The notes: generated by a model from the letters alone, not told the origin. A DNA stretch of 64,000 bases from Thermodesulfobacterium thermophilum DSM 1276 (GCF_000421605.1 NZ_ATXI01000008.1:41933-105932), one strand, 5' to 3'. Counted from the stretch's first letter, positions 25,501 through 33,279 are shown. A program made the numbers and translations.

Positions 25501-25555
25501 TAAAACGAGAATAAGGAACAACCTTACCAGTTCTTTTTCTGACTAACGGTTCCAT
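22544..25555 (-). CDS. nrdD: Anaerobic ribonucleoside-triphosphate reductase large chain with intein
   Basis: Class III reductase for deoxynucleotide synthesis without oxygen. The 1003-aa precursor has an N-terminal ATP-cone (VRKRTGKVVPYSRFRIINAI), the barrel start with REGDFHIHDLGCLSAYCMGW, then an intein at residues 271-586, and a C-extein from TPFTNLTFDL through FTFPIPTYNIT, SMCCRL, GSVGVVTINMPRLGYL, NSCHLPVNYT and TPTFSVCPIHGYLPG. It ends LAKNFVNAAAG without a glycyl-radical motif; that lies in the next gene. The spliced host protein would be 687 aa. A TTG precedes the chosen ATG at 25555; CAGGAGG fits either. No NrdG gene is in the window. Confidence 0.95.
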   Translation of the reverse strand: MEPLVRKRTGKVVPYSRFRIINAIHKAMKATQIGTKADAEKIADAVSIFLYRNYFKKGDIPHVETIQDIIERTLMERGFPEVAKAYILYREKRRQAREIGQALVDGINLIEEYISNEDWRVKENSNMSFSLQGLNFHVSSSIVARYWLEKLYPKEIAEAHREGDFHIHDLGCLSAYCMGWDLYDLLLRGFGGVSGKVESAPPKHFRSALGQIVNFFYTLQGEGAGAQAFSNFDTLLAPFVRYDKLTYPEVKQCMQEFLFNVNVPTRVGFQCLSEDTEILTPNGWKRWNEVNEGDFIYTFNLEKGTIEPAKVTYVFRRKYEGIMYNLKNRNQDQLISPGHRVVRQIFNTDKFILQPIEEILGFKSPIPIPVTGENSKEDYPISDEELKLCAWVLSEGSIEKDGSKRVSIYQSKEKHPENYEEIKALLEKLNLEYTEREQESWGKCIHIRLSPESSKFVHAVMGNPKKIFPFYLYQLSKSQARLFLETYAKGDGWIDGGRIRIITTDKDFADGLMAVGVLAGYNVSIRERKPEINNKKLRYELTFTQTKTDYIQQIDKVPYCGIIWSVHTENETVIARRAGQVFITGNTPFTNLTFDLKPSKLYAKANVIIGGKPQEETYEEFHKEMSMINRAFCELMMAGDAKGRIFTFPIPTYNITKDFDWDNPEYEPLWEMTRKYGIPYFANFVNSDMDPEDAFSMCCRLRLDKRELRKRGGGLFGANPLTGSVGVVTINMPRLGYLATCEEDLFERLERLMELAKVSLEIKRKMIEDFTEKGLYPYCKVYLSSVKEAKGAYWANHFSTIGLVGLNEMCINFLGKPIYDPEAKEFAIKVLRFMREKISLFQEETGNLYNLEATPAEGTSYRLAKIDKKKFPRIKTAGTEEAPYYTNSCHLPVNYTDDIFEILTHQDDLQILFTGGTVVHLFIGEEIHDTKVVKDLVKTVVENFRLPYFSITPTFSVCPIHGYLPGRHDFCPYPHSEADLNRFGVEMELPISLAKNFVNAAAG
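23798..24745 (-). mobile_element. Intein with LAGLIDADG-type homing endonuclease in NrdD
   Basis: A 316-residue in-frame insertion between NVPTRVGFQ and TPFTNLTFDL, a conserved active-site loop of NrdD. It starts CLSEDTEILTPNGWKRW (block A; Cys1), has a block-B-like SPGHRVVR, and ends AGQVFITGN followed by Thr+1. The usual penultimate His is Gly here. The centre carries LKLCAWVLSEGSI and ARLFLETYAKGDGWI, the two DOD endonuclease helices, with acidic residues Glu and Asp present. So both splicing and homing functions look intact by eye. Confidence 0.9.
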
Positions 25556-25577
25556 CAAGATCCTCCTGTTAGTTTAC

Positions 25578-25625
25578 ATACAATATATTGTGTTTTTTCT
25601 TTGGAGATACCACAATATTTAGTTA
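25578..25625 (-). promoter_or_regulatory. Tandem NrdR boxes upstream of nrdD
   Basis: Two 16-nt sites, 25578-25593 (ATACAATATATTGTGT) and 25610-25625 (CCACAATATTTAGTTA), resemble the NrdR consensus ACACwATATATwGTGT. The first matches at 15 of 16 and the second keeps 9 of the 10 core bases. Their centres are 32 bp apart, about three helical turns, the usual spacing for NrdR. They start 22 nt before the nrdD start codon. Confidence 0.8.
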
Positions 25626-25741
25626 ATTTTAAATTTACAGCTTCTATCTTTTTTGTCAAGTTTGTTTTTGTTAAAGAAATTTTAAGCTTTGAATTTTTTT
25701 TAATGATGTTTTTTGATACTATTTGGAGTTTTCTTTTGTGG

Positions 25742-25756
25742 TATAATAATTTTATA
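25742..25756 (+). promoter_or_regulatory. ruvB promoter -10 with apparently leaderless start
   Basis: A perfect TATAAT at 25742-25747 lies 8 nt before the ruvB ATG. Transcription would start about 1-3 nt before the ATG, and no purine-rich ribosome site is present. No convincing -35 is seen at normal distance. Confidence 0.5.
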
Positions 25757-26754
25757 TGGTTTCATACAGGCCGGCAAGTCTTGAAGAGTTTATAGGCCAA
25801 AAGAGAATAAAAGAGGAACTTAAGATATACATTCCTTCTGTAAAAAGCAGGCAAGAAGTTTTTCCTCATACGTTTTTTGTAGGTGCCCCAGGTCTTGGGA
25901 AAACAACCTTAGCAAGGATTATAGCTTTTGAGTTAAGAAGAGACCTTAAGATTACCTCAGGTCCTGTCCTCGATAAAACAGGCACCTTAGCCGCAGTCCT
26001 TACAAACCTTAAGGAAGGGGATATACTTTTTATAGATGAGATACATCGTATGCCTAAGGTATGTCAAGAGGTGCTTTATGCAGCCATGGAAGACTTTGCG
26101 TTAGACATCGTGATCGGTAAAGGTCAGGTGGCCAAAACCATCAGGTTAAGCCTTCCTAAGTTTACGCTGATTGCCGCAACCAATAAACCTAATCTTTGCT
26201 TGGCACCACTAAGAGACAGGTTTCAGCTTATTTTTAAACTTAATTTTTATACTGACGAAGAATTAAAAGAGATTATCATTAAAGTAGGTAAAGCTTACGG
26301 TCTTTACATAGACGAAAAGCCAGCCTTAAGTTTAGCCAAGGCTTCAAAGGGCATCCCCAGGCAGGCTTTAAACCTGTTAAGAAGGCTGAAAGATTTTGCC
26401 TGGTTAACTCGTAGCCAGCCAGAAGAACATATAAAGGTAGACGAAGGCTTGGTAAAAGAGTTTTTAGAGCTTTTAGACATAGACGAATGGGGACTTACTC
26501 CTGAGGACAGAAAGTGCCTTTTAACATTATATAAAGAGTTTAAGGGTGGTCCGGTGGGTTTAGGGTCCCTTGCTTTATCTTCAGGTATAAGTGTTGAAGA
26601 GTTAGAAAGTATCTATGAACCAGCCCTCATCAGGTTAGGGATGCTTGCTCGCACAAGAAAAGGAAGGGTGCTTACCCAAAAAGGCTATCTTTATCTTAAA
26701 GAAAGGTTTGGTATAAATCCCTTGGAGGAAGGTTTATGTCTCTTTTCAAAATAA
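25756..26754 (+). CDS. ruvB: Holliday junction branch-migration helicase RuvB
   Basis: RuvB is the AAA+ motor of RuvABC in recombinational repair. The 332-aa protein starts in the conserved YRPASLEEFIGQKRIKEEL, has Walker A GAPGLGKTTLA (about residues 43-53), TSGPVLDKTGTLAAVL, Walker B DILFIDEIHRM, sensor ATNKPNLCLAPLRDRFQ and the C-terminal winged-helix with GLTPEDRKCLLTLYKEFKGG. The start lacks a Shine-Dalgarno, see the promoter entry. Its last 19 nt overlap panB, whose ribosome site lies inside it. Confidence 0.96.
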   Translation: MVSYRPASLEEFIGQKRIKEELKIYIPSVKSRQEVFPHTFFVGAPGLGKTTLARIIAFELRRDLKITSGPVLDKTGTLAAVLTNLKEGDILFIDEIHRMPKVCQEVLYAAMEDFALDIVIGKGQVAKTIRLSLPKFTLIAATNKPNLCLAPLRDRFQLIFKLNFYTDEELKEIIIKVGKAYGLYIDEKPALSLAKASKGIPRQALNLLRRLKDFAWLTRSQPEEHIKVDEGLVKEFLELLDIDEWGLTPEDRKCLLTLYKEFKGGPVGLGSLALSSGISVEELESIYEPALIRLGMLARTRKGRVLTQKGYLYLKERFGINPLEEGLCLFSK

Positions 26755-27575
26755 GCCCTTATGGTCTTAGGGAAAAAAAGGGAAAAGAGGTTATCGTGGC
26801 CTCAACTGCTTATGACTATACCTCTGCTCAGATTGCTGAGGCTGCAGGAGTAGATTTTATCCTTGTTGGTGATTCGGCGGCGATGGTGATGTTAGGACAT
26901 GAAGATACCTTCTCTATTGGGATGGAAGAGATGCTTCTTTTTTGTAGGGCAGTAAGTAAAGGGGCTCCTAATACTATAAGGATAGGTGATTTGCCGTTTT
27001 TAAGCTATCAGGTTTCAAAGGAACAGGCAGTTTATAATGCAGGTTTGATGATCAAGGAAGGACGGTGTCATGGAGTTAAGGTAGAGGGTGGAGAAGAGGT
27101 GGCAGAGGTAGTTGAAACTATCGTCAGGGCAGGGATACCTGTGCTTGGGCATATAGGCCTTACCCCTCAAAGGGCGGCGGAGTTAGGTGGCCTTAAGGTT
27201 CAGGGTAAAACCATAGAAAGTGCCAGAAAGTTGATAAAGGATGCCAAGATTTTAGAGAAGGCAGGAGTTTTTGCTATAGTTATAGAATGTGTGCCTGCAG
27301 AGCTTTCTAAGGTGATAACCGAAAAAGTAAACGTTCCTACCATAGGTATAGGTGCAGGTCCCTTTGTGGATGGACAAATCTTGGTTTTTCATGATATAGT
27401 AGGTCTTTTTAAAAGGTTCAGACCTAAGTTTGTTAAGGCTTATTTTGATGGATTTGGTGCTTTTAAAAAGGCTTTAGAGCAATATATAAAGGAATGTAAA
27501 GAAAAAGTGTTCCCTTCTGAAAAGGAAAGTTTTTCCCTTTCTCAAGAGATTCTTAAAGAATTGTTAGAAGATTAA
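26736..27575 (+). CDS. panB: 3-methyl-2-oxobutanoate hydroxymethyltransferase
   Basis: PanB makes ketopantoate from 2-oxoisovalerate and methylene-tetrahydrofolate in pantothenate/CoA synthesis. The 279-aa barrel shows VASTAYDYTSAQIAEAAG, ILVGDSAAMVMLGHEDTFS (metal Asp), GVKVEGGEEVAE, GHIGLTPQRAAELGG and GIGAGPFVDGQILVFHDIVG. Length is typical. GGAGGAAGG within the ruvB tail precedes the ATG; the genes overlap by 19 nt and are likely cotranscribed. Confidence 0.96.
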   Translation: MSLFKISPYGLREKKGKEVIVASTAYDYTSAQIAEAAGVDFILVGDSAAMVMLGHEDTFSIGMEEMLLFCRAVSKGAPNTIRIGDLPFLSYQVSKEQAVYNAGLMIKEGRCHGVKVEGGEEVAEVVETIVRAGIPVLGHIGLTPQRAAELGGLKVQGKTIESARKLIKDAKILEKAGVFAIVIECVPAELSKVITEKVNVPTIGIGAGPFVDGQILVFHDIVGLFKRFRPKFVKAYFDGFGAFKKALEQYIKECKEKVFPSEKESFSLSQEILKELLED

Positions 27576-27645
27576 GGGGTTGTTTTTATAAAAAATTGGT
27601 GTAAAGTTTTCAAATTATAAAAATTTTATAAGGGAGTGTTGTCTT

Positions 27646-27852
27646 ATGGCTAAGGTTAAGATGAAGACTAACCGTTCAGCTGCCAAAAGGTTTAAGGTTA
27701 CTGCTAATGGTAAGATTATGCATAAAAAAGCCGGCAAAAGTCACCTTCTTAGGAAAAAGAGCAGAAAAACCAAAAGGCACCTTAAAAAATACAAAGAGAT
27801 TTTTGCTGGGTTTTATGATCACGTGGCTAAGATTATCCCATATAAATTTTAG
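27646..27852 (+). CDS. rpmI: 50S ribosomal protein L35
   Basis: A 68-aa basic protein, KMKTNRSAAKRFKVTANGKI and KAGKSHLLRKKSRKTKRHLK, a complete L35. An AAGGGAG ribosome site precedes the ATG. It is followed 33 nt later by rplT, the usual rpmI-rplT pair. The 70-nt AT-rich gap before it shows no clear L20 leader structure, and infC is not adjacent. Confidence 0.97.
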   Translation: MAKVKMKTNRSAAKRFKVTANGKIMHKKAGKSHLLRKKSRKTKRHLKKYKEIFAGFYDHVAKIIPYKF

Positions 27853-27885
27853 TTTGAATCTTTAAATTACAGGAGGTAAAAGTTT

Positions 27886-28242
27886 ATGCCAAGGGCTAAA
27901 GGTGGTTTTAAGACCAGAAGAAGGCATAAAAAACTTTTAAAATTAGCCAAAGGCTACTGGGGACAGAGGAAAAACGTCTACAGAAGAGCTAAGGAAACCG
28001 TAGAAAGGGCTTTGGTTTATGCTTATAGGGATAGACGCCAAAAGAAAAGAGATTTTAGAAGACTTTGGCAGATAAGAATTAATGCTGCTGTAAGACCTTA
28101 TGGTTTGAATTACAGCAAGTTTATGGGAGGTCTTAAGAAGGCAGGGGTTGACCTTAACAGAAAAGTGCTTGCCTATCTTGCGGTAACTGAGCCTGAAACC
28201 TTTTCTAAGCTGGTAGAAGTGGCTAAAGCTCAGTGGCAATGA
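27886..28242 (+). CDS. rplT: 50S ribosomal protein L20
   Basis: A 118-aa L20 binding 23S rRNA during early 50S assembly. It shows [40 protein letters not shown] and [26 protein letters not shown] precedes the ATG. Its last codons overlap the pheS start (CAATGATG), indicating coupling. Confidence 0.97.
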   Translation: MPRAKGGFKTRRRHKKLLKLAKGYWGQRKNVYRRAKETVERALVYAYRDRRQKKRDFRRLWQIRINAAVRPYGLNYSKFMGGLKKAGVDLNRKVLAYLAVTEPETFSKLVEVAKAQWQ

Positions 28243-29255
28243 TGGTAATCGAGGAACTGGAACAACTTAAACAAGAAGCTTTAAAAAATGTTGAAACCCT
28301 TTCTACTCTTGAAGAACTTAACGCTTTTCGTCTAAAATATTTAGGAAAAAAAGGGGTCCTTACCAGCTATCTTAAAAAGCTTAAGGACCTCCCTTTGGAA
28401 GAAAAAAAACAAGTTGGAACCATCTTAAACGAACTCAAAGATCTCTTAGAAGAAATTTTAGTCAAAAAAGAGCAGGAAATTCTTTTTAAACAGGAAGATA
28501 TTCTTCCAGGCTTAGACCTTACGCTTCCTGGAAGAAGGCCTGTAGTAGGGGGTCTTCATCCATTAACCCAGGTTATTAAGGAAATCTGTGAGGTTTTTGG
28601 GCGTTTAGGCTTTGATATGGTTCAGGGCCCTGAGGTAGAGACAGAATATTATAACTTTACCGCTTTGAACATCCCAGAATGGCATCCAGCAAGGGATATG
28701 CAAGCAACCTTTTATCTTAAAAACGGAAGTATCCTCAGAACCCACACCTCCCCTATTCAAATAAGGACTATGCTTGAGAGAAAGCCTCCTTTAAGGATCA
28801 TCGCTCCTGGTAAAGTCTATAGATGCGATGACGATGTAAGACATTCCCCGATGTTTCATCAAATAGAAGGCTTGATGGTGGACAAAGAGGTGAGTTTCTC
28901 TGACCTTAAAGGAGTCCTTACTTATTTTGCTAAAGAGGTTTTTGGAGAAAAGACCAAGGTTAGGTTTAGACCAAGCTATTTTCCTTTTACTGAACCAAGT
29001 GTTGAGATGGACATCAGTTGTGTGATTTGTAATGGAAAGGGATGTAGGGTTTGTAGTGGTACGGGTTGGTTAGAAATTTTAGGGGCTGGGATGGTGCATC
29101 CTGAGGTGTTTAAGTCGGTTAATTATGACGTTTCTATATGGCAAGGTTTTGCCTTTGGGCTTGGTATCGAAAGGATAGCGATGATAAAATATGAGATAGA
29201 TGACATCAGGCTGTTTTTTGATAACCATCTATATTTCCTTGAAAGTTTTAAGTAA
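28233..29255 (+). CDS. pheS: Phenylalanine-tRNA ligase alpha subunit
   Basis: Catalytic subunit of the alpha2beta2 synthetase charging tRNA-Phe. The 340-aa protein has an N-terminal coiled coil (residues 1-85), then class II motifs: [52 protein letters not shown] (motif 2), [20 protein letters not shown] and [15 protein letters not shown] (motif 3). Starts at 28233, 28239 or 28242 are all possible because ATGs cluster at the rplT stop. Cotranscribed with pheT, 38 nt downstream. Confidence 0.95.
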   Translation: MAMMVIEELEQLKQEALKNVETLSTLEELNAFRLKYLGKKGVLTSYLKKLKDLPLEEKKQVGTILNELKDLLEEILVKKEQEILFKQEDILPGLDLTLPGRRPVVGGLHPLTQVIKEICEVFGRLGFDMVQGPEVETEYYNFTALNIPEWHPARDMQATFYLKNGSILRTHTSPIQIRTMLERKPPLRIIAPGKVYRCDDDVRHSPMFHQIEGLMVDKEVSFSDLKGVLTYFAKEVFGEKTKVRFRPSYFPFTEPSVEMDISCVICNGKGCRVCSGTGWLEILGAGMVHPEVFKSVNYDVSIWQGFAFGLGIERIAMIKYEIDDIRLFFDNHLYFLESFK

Positions 29256-29293
29256 AGACCTTTAAATCTTTAGCCTAAGACAGGAGAGACCTT

Positions 29294-31696
29294 ATGAAAA
29301 TCCCCGTCAGTTGGCTTTCAGAGTTCATAGACCTTCAAAAGTCTCCAGAAGAGATTGCTGAAATCTTTACGATGGGTGGTATCGAGGTTGAAGCAGTAGA
29401 AGATCCATACCAACGTTTGGGAGAGATAATCTCGGTAAAAATCATAGAAGTTTTAACTCCAGAAGACCTTAAGGAAGTAGCTCTTTGTAAAGTTACCGAC
29501 GGGAAAGAGGTCTTTACAGTCTTTACCACAGCGAAAGATCAGGTAAAACCAGGACTTATTTTAGCCTTAGCCAAACCTGGGAGTAATACTTTTTCCGGAG
29601 ATAAGGTAGAAGTAAAGAGGGTAAAAAAGTATCAATCTGAGGGGATGTTTCTCTCTCCTTATGAAGCTGGGACAGGCCCTGAAAAGGAGGTCTTACTGGT
29701 TTTACCAGAGGGTTCTCCGTTAGGAAGGTCTGTTTATGAAATTTTAGGAATAAAGGAGGCTGTGTTAGAACTTGCGGTAACTCCTAACAGAGGAGATGTG
29801 CTTTCTATCTTGGGTGCAGCAAGAGAACTTCATTTGTTAACTTCCTGGGAGTTAAAACCTCTTCTTTTTGAGGATTACTTAAAAGAAGGTAAATATTTTA
29901 AAGGTGAGATCAAGATTTTAGAGCCTGAAGGTTGTTTTAGGTATATAGGGAGAACCTTTGAAAACGTTCAAATAGGGGAAAGTCCTTTTTATATTCAAAA
30001 GAGACTATGGGAATGTGGTTTAAGACCGATCAACAACGTGGTAGATATCACCAATTATGTTCTTTTAGAATTAGGACAGCCTTTACACGCTTTTGATTGG
30101 GACAAGATAAATGGGCATGCGATAATCGTTCGTAGAGCCTATCCTCAGGAAAAATTAATGATGCTTGACGGGATAGAGAGAACTCTTACAGAGGAAGATT
30201 TGGTGATAGCTGATGCAGAGAAAGCCCTTGTGCTTGCAGGTATCATGGGAGGAGAGGATTCAGGGGTTTCTGAGGAAACAAAAAATCTCTTTTTAGAGGC
30301 TGCCTGGTTTAATCCTAAATGGATAAGGATGAGTTCTCAAAGGCACAAGGTTTCAACTGAAAGCTCTTACAGGTTTGAAAGAAACATAGACCCTGAAGGT
30401 ATACCGTTAGCGGTGTTAAGGGCGACTCAGTTAATCTTAGAGATAGCTAAGGCCGAGCGTTTTTCTGAGATGGTAGACCTTTATCCCAAGCCTTATGTGT
30501 ATCCCCAAATCGTGTTATCACAAAAAAAGGTAACCAAATATTTAGGGTTTTCTCTTCCTGTAGAGGAAATAAAAGGTATTCTTTCGAAGGTGGGTGAGGT
30601 AAGGTCTATAGGAGATAGTTTTGAAGTAAAACCTTTTTCCTACAGACAGGACTTAAAGATACCAGAGGACTTGATCGAAGAGATCGCCAGAGTATATGGA
30701 TACGAAAAAATACCTACTACTTTTCCTAAAGCAGACCTTTGGGCTAAAGGGAAAAGCCCATTTTTAAGGTTAGAAGAAAAGGTAAAGGAGCTTTTTAGAG
30801 CCTTTGGATTTTTTGAGGTAATTACCTATAGTTTTATAGACCCAAAGGATTTAGACAGACTTCATCTCGATCCAGAAGACCTTAGGTCTAAACCTTTAGA
30901 GATAGCTAATCCTCTTGCCTCTAACCAGTCTGTGATGAGAACTACTTTAATCCCTGGGCTTCTCAGGACTGCTTGTTTTAACTTTTTTAGAGAGGTTAAT
31001 TCTCTTGCTATCTTTGAAACGGGAAAGGTTTTTATCCCTAATCAAGAGCTCCTCCCAGACGAGCCTTTATACCTGGGAATTTTATTGATGGGTCAAAAGA
31101 ATCTTGAGAGCTGGTATAGTCAACCAGAAAAGTTTGATATTTATGACCTTAAAGGGGTTTTGGAGGAGTTTTTTGAGATCCTAAACCTTGAAGTTGAGTT
31201 TAAGCCCTATTCTGTAGAGCCATTTTTAAGACGCGGGCTTTCTTTTGACCTGTATCTTGGAGAAGAAAAAATCGGTTTTGCAGGAGAAGTAAAAACCTTT
31301 ATATTAAAGAGTTTTGACCTTAAGACCAACGTATTGGTGGGGGAGATAAACTTAGAAAAGATTTTGAAAATTTTCCCTTCTTTAGGTAGCATTAAAAAGC
31401 TTAAAAAGCCTCCTAAGTTTCCTTCTACCACCAGGGATGTAACCTGTGTAGTTGATAGAAATTTTGAGGTGGGAGAGATATTAGCTTTTATTAAAAATTT
31501 ATCTATTCCTTACTTAGAGAAGGTCAGCTGTGTGAAGGTTTATGAAGGCCCACCTATTCCAGAAGGTCAAAAAAGCGTAAGTTTGAGGTTTTGGTATAGA
31601 GCTGAAGATAGAACCTTAACCGATGAAGAGGTCAATCACATTCAAGATGAGGTAGCTAAAAAGATTTTTGATAAATTTAACGCTAAACCACGATGA
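29294..31696 (+). CDS. pheT: Phenylalanine-tRNA ligase beta subunit
   Basis: An 800-aa bacterial-type beta subunit. It has the N-terminal EMAP-like tRNA-binding domain (residues about 40-145), the B3/B4 editing region (NRGDVLSILGAARELH, RPINNVVDITNYVLLELGQPLHAFD), the B5 domain (KVTKYLGFSLPVEEIKGIL), the catalytic-like core and a C-terminal ferredoxin-fold anticodon-binding domain (FPSTTRDVTCVVDRNFEVGE to SLRFWYRAEDRTLTDEEVN). Its stop overlaps the next start (ATGA). Confidence 0.96.
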   Translation: MKIPVSWLSEFIDLQKSPEEIAEIFTMGGIEVEAVEDPYQRLGEIISVKIIEVLTPEDLKEVALCKVTDGKEVFTVFTTAKDQVKPGLILALAKPGSNTFSGDKVEVKRVKKYQSEGMFLSPYEAGTGPEKEVLLVLPEGSPLGRSVYEILGIKEAVLELAVTPNRGDVLSILGAARELHLLTSWELKPLLFEDYLKEGKYFKGEIKILEPEGCFRYIGRTFENVQIGESPFYIQKRLWECGLRPINNVVDITNYVLLELGQPLHAFDWDKINGHAIIVRRAYPQEKLMMLDGIERTLTEEDLVIADAEKALVLAGIMGGEDSGVSEETKNLFLEAAWFNPKWIRMSSQRHKVSTESSYRFERNIDPEGIPLAVLRATQLILEIAKAERFSEMVDLYPKPYVYPQIVLSQKKVTKYLGFSLPVEEIKGILSKVGEVRSIGDSFEVKPFSYRQDLKIPEDLIEEIARVYGYEKIPTTFPKADLWAKGKSPFLRLEEKVKELFRAFGFFEVITYSFIDPKDLDRLHLDPEDLRSKPLEIANPLASNQSVMRTTLIPGLLRTACFNFFREVNSLAIFETGKVFIPNQELLPDEPLYLGILLMGQKNLESWYSQPEKFDIYDLKGVLEEFFEILNLEVEFKPYSVEPFLRRGLSFDLYLGEEKIGFAGEVKTFILKSFDLKTNVLVGEINLEKILKIFPSLGSIKKLKKPPKFPSTTRDVTCVVDRNFEVGEILAFIKNLSIPYLEKVSCVKVYEGPPIPEGQKSVSLRFWYRAEDRTLTDEEVNHIQDEVAKKIFDKFNAKPR

Positions 31697-31986
31697 AAAA
31701 GACGATAACCAAAAAAGAAGTAATAAAGGTTTTGGCTGAAAAGACTGGTCTTTCTAAGAGGACCTTAGGTAGGATTGTGGAAGAAATCTTAGAAGAAATA
31801 AAACTTGGGTTAGAAAGAGGGGAAGAGGTTCAGATAGTAAGGTTTGGAAGTTTTATTCCTTATAAAACCAAGGAGAAAATAGGGAGGAACTTAAAAACTG
31901 GGGAGGTCGTCAAGATACCTTCGTTTAAAAAGGTAAGGTTTAAGATAGCCCCTCAGTTTAAAGCTGAACTCCAAGATGAAACCTAA
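31693..31986 (+). CDS. HU/IHF-family DNA-bending protein (IHF-alpha-like)
   Basis: A 97-aa histone-like protein: ITKKEVIKVLAEKTGLSKRT, a helical dimer core, then VQIVRFGSFIPYKTKEKIGRN with the beta arm NLKTGEVVKIPSFKKVRFKIA. The position after pheST is the ihfA position in many bacteria, which favours IHF-alpha, but homodimeric HU activity cannot be excluded. It overlaps pheT by 4 nt and the downstream MerR gene by 11 nt. Confidence 0.9.
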   Translation: MKKTITKKEVIKVLAEKTGLSKRTLGRIVEEILEEIKLGLERGEEVQIVRFGSFIPYKTKEKIGRNLKTGEVVKIPSFKKVRFKIAPQFKAELQDET

Positions 31987-32332
31987 AAAACCTTTAGAAA
32001 CCCTCTATGTTCCTCTTTCTGAGGTCGCTCAGCTTTTAAAAATCAAACCTCATGTGCTTTATTACTGGGAAAAAAAGATCCCCCAGCTTAAACCTTATCG
32101 AATTTCTAACAGAAAGTTTTACAAAAAAGACCAACTTGAGCTTTTGTTTAAGGTAAAAAAACTAATAGAAGAAGGATATACCTTAGAAGGGGTTAGAAAG
32201 TCTTTGAACCTTTATAAACTTGAACAACCAGCCCTTTTCACTCCAAAAGAGGTCCTTACAAAAGAAAAAGCCCTGAGAAAGCTTATCAAGGAAGTAATCA
32301 AAGAACTTAAAGAGATCTACAAGTCTTTATAA
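31976..32332 (+). CDS. MerR-family transcriptional regulator
   Basis: A 118-aa MerR-type protein. The winged HTH is LYVPLSEVAQLLKIKPHVLYYWEKKIPQLKP, followed by SNRKFYKKDQLELLFKVKKLIEEGYTLEGVRKSL. A coiled-coil helix rich in Lys and Glu closes it, with no metal-binding Cys. The pheST-ihfA-merR order is widespread in deltaproteobacterial-type genomes. Its target is unknown. Confidence 0.88.
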   Translation: MKPKKPLETLYVPLSEVAQLLKIKPHVLYYWEKKIPQLKPYRISNRKFYKKDQLELLFKVKKLIEEGYTLEGVRKSLNLYKLEQPALFTPKEVLTKEKALRKLIKEVIKELKEIYKSL

Positions 32333-32355
32333 ATACGTTGCAATATTTATTTTCC

Positions 32356-32553
32356 TCAAACTCCCCATCCTTGACCAACTTGAGCATACTTGTCAAACTC
32401 AGCTGATATAAAGGACTTGGTGATAGGCAATGGCTTGACTTTTAAAGAGGTATCATCAAATAAGCTGATAATTTGATTTTTGGATTTATCTTGTTTGTGT
32501 TTAAGGGCTCATTTTTCAACTAACTTCATTTTAAACTCCTTTTCTGTAATCAT
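32356..32553 (-). pseudogene. Remnant ORF with in-frame stop, probably transposon-derived
   Basis: Read on the minus strand from ATG at 32553, a frame encodes MITEKEFKMKLVEK, a TGA, then ALKHKQDKSKNQIISLFDDT and further to GQGWGV before the stop at 32356, 66 codons in all. GGAGG lies upstream of the ATG. The family is not recognised; the DNA just upstream holds short repeats like insertion-sequence ends, so a decayed mobile-element gene is the likeliest reading. The 416-nt gap between merR and the pilin genes holds only this and those repeats. Confidence 0.45.
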
Positions 32554-32584
32554 TTTTTCCTCCCTGTACCTAAAAAATTGGGTG

Positions 32585-32646
32585 TCAGGGAGGAAATTTT
32601 AATTTCAGGGACAGAATTTTTGATTTAACAACCCTTATTTCAGGGA
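32585..32646. repeat. Three short TCAGGGA repeats, insertion-sequence-end-like
   Basis: TCAGGGA occurs at 32585-32591, 32605-32611 and 32640-32646; the last two extend to ATTTCAGGGACA followed by a T-rich stretch and TTGAT. Multiple end repeats of this type are seen at the termini of IS21-like and related elements, where the transposase binds. No transposase gene remains beside them. Confidence 0.4.
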
Positions 32647-32748
32647 CATTTTTTTGATCTGATGCGTAATCTTGACTTTTACAAAAAATAAAAAAATAAT
32701 AAAATTAAGATTTGAGTTAAACTTTAAATGATTTTATGACTTGAGGTT

Positions 32749-33279
32749 TTGGGGTTGAATAGAGTTAAGTTTCAAAAATATGGAGTTTCGAGGGTTTCTA
32801 TTTCAGGTTATTCCTTGATAGAGCTTATTGCAGTTATTTCTATTATAGCCATCTTGGTGAGTGTTGCTATACCTTCTATGTCTAAGTTTATTCGATATAC
32901 TAAGTACCAAAACTACTGTAATTCTTTAGAGCTTCTCATAAAACAGGCTAAAATCCTTGCGATGGAAAGAAGCACCAACATAGGTATTTGTGTGTATGAC
33001 GAAAGAACGGTAAAGATTGTTGATATGGGTACAAATAGGGGAGCAGGGGCTTGTGTAGGAACCACTTTAAGAATTCTTCAGATAGAACCAGGAGATACCT
33101 CTTTTGTTAGGTTTGCTGGAAGTAGTGCATCGTTAGACCCCAGAGGTTTTGCTATTTTTAATGGAAATGTTTGTGTTCATAATTCAGAAAAAAACGTTTA
33201 TTTTTTAGTTTGTATAAGCAGGTTTGGCGGGATAAGGGTCGAGACAGGGCAAGGAGAGTGTAGAAATTGTGGAGATTAA
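32749..33279 (+). CDS. Type IV prepilin-like protein (GspH/FimT type)
   Basis: A 176-aa minor-pilin candidate. The prepilin peptidase site is SG followed by YSLIELIAVISIIAILVSVAIP with Glu at +5 of the mature protein. The periplasmic part has four or more cysteines, ending CRNCGD. The start is uncertain: TTG at 32749 or 32755 with only a GAGG nearby. Size and position at the head of four pilin genes suggest a FimU/FimT-like initiator pilin. The leader, at about 20 residues, is long. Confidence 0.8.
   Translation: MGLNRVKFQKYGVSRVSISGYSLIELIAVISIIAILVSVAIPSMSKFIRYTKYQNYCNSLELLIKQAKILAMERSTNIGICVYDERTVKIVDMGTNRGAGACVGTTLRILQIEPGDTSFVRFAGSSASLDPRGFAIFNGNVCVHNSEKNVYFLVCISRFGGIRVETGQGECRNCGD

Noticed and set aside
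25253..25546. 97-aa plus-strand frame antisense to the start of nrdD
   Set aside because: Shadow frame; contains no motif and lies opposite the conserved ATP-cone coding sequence.
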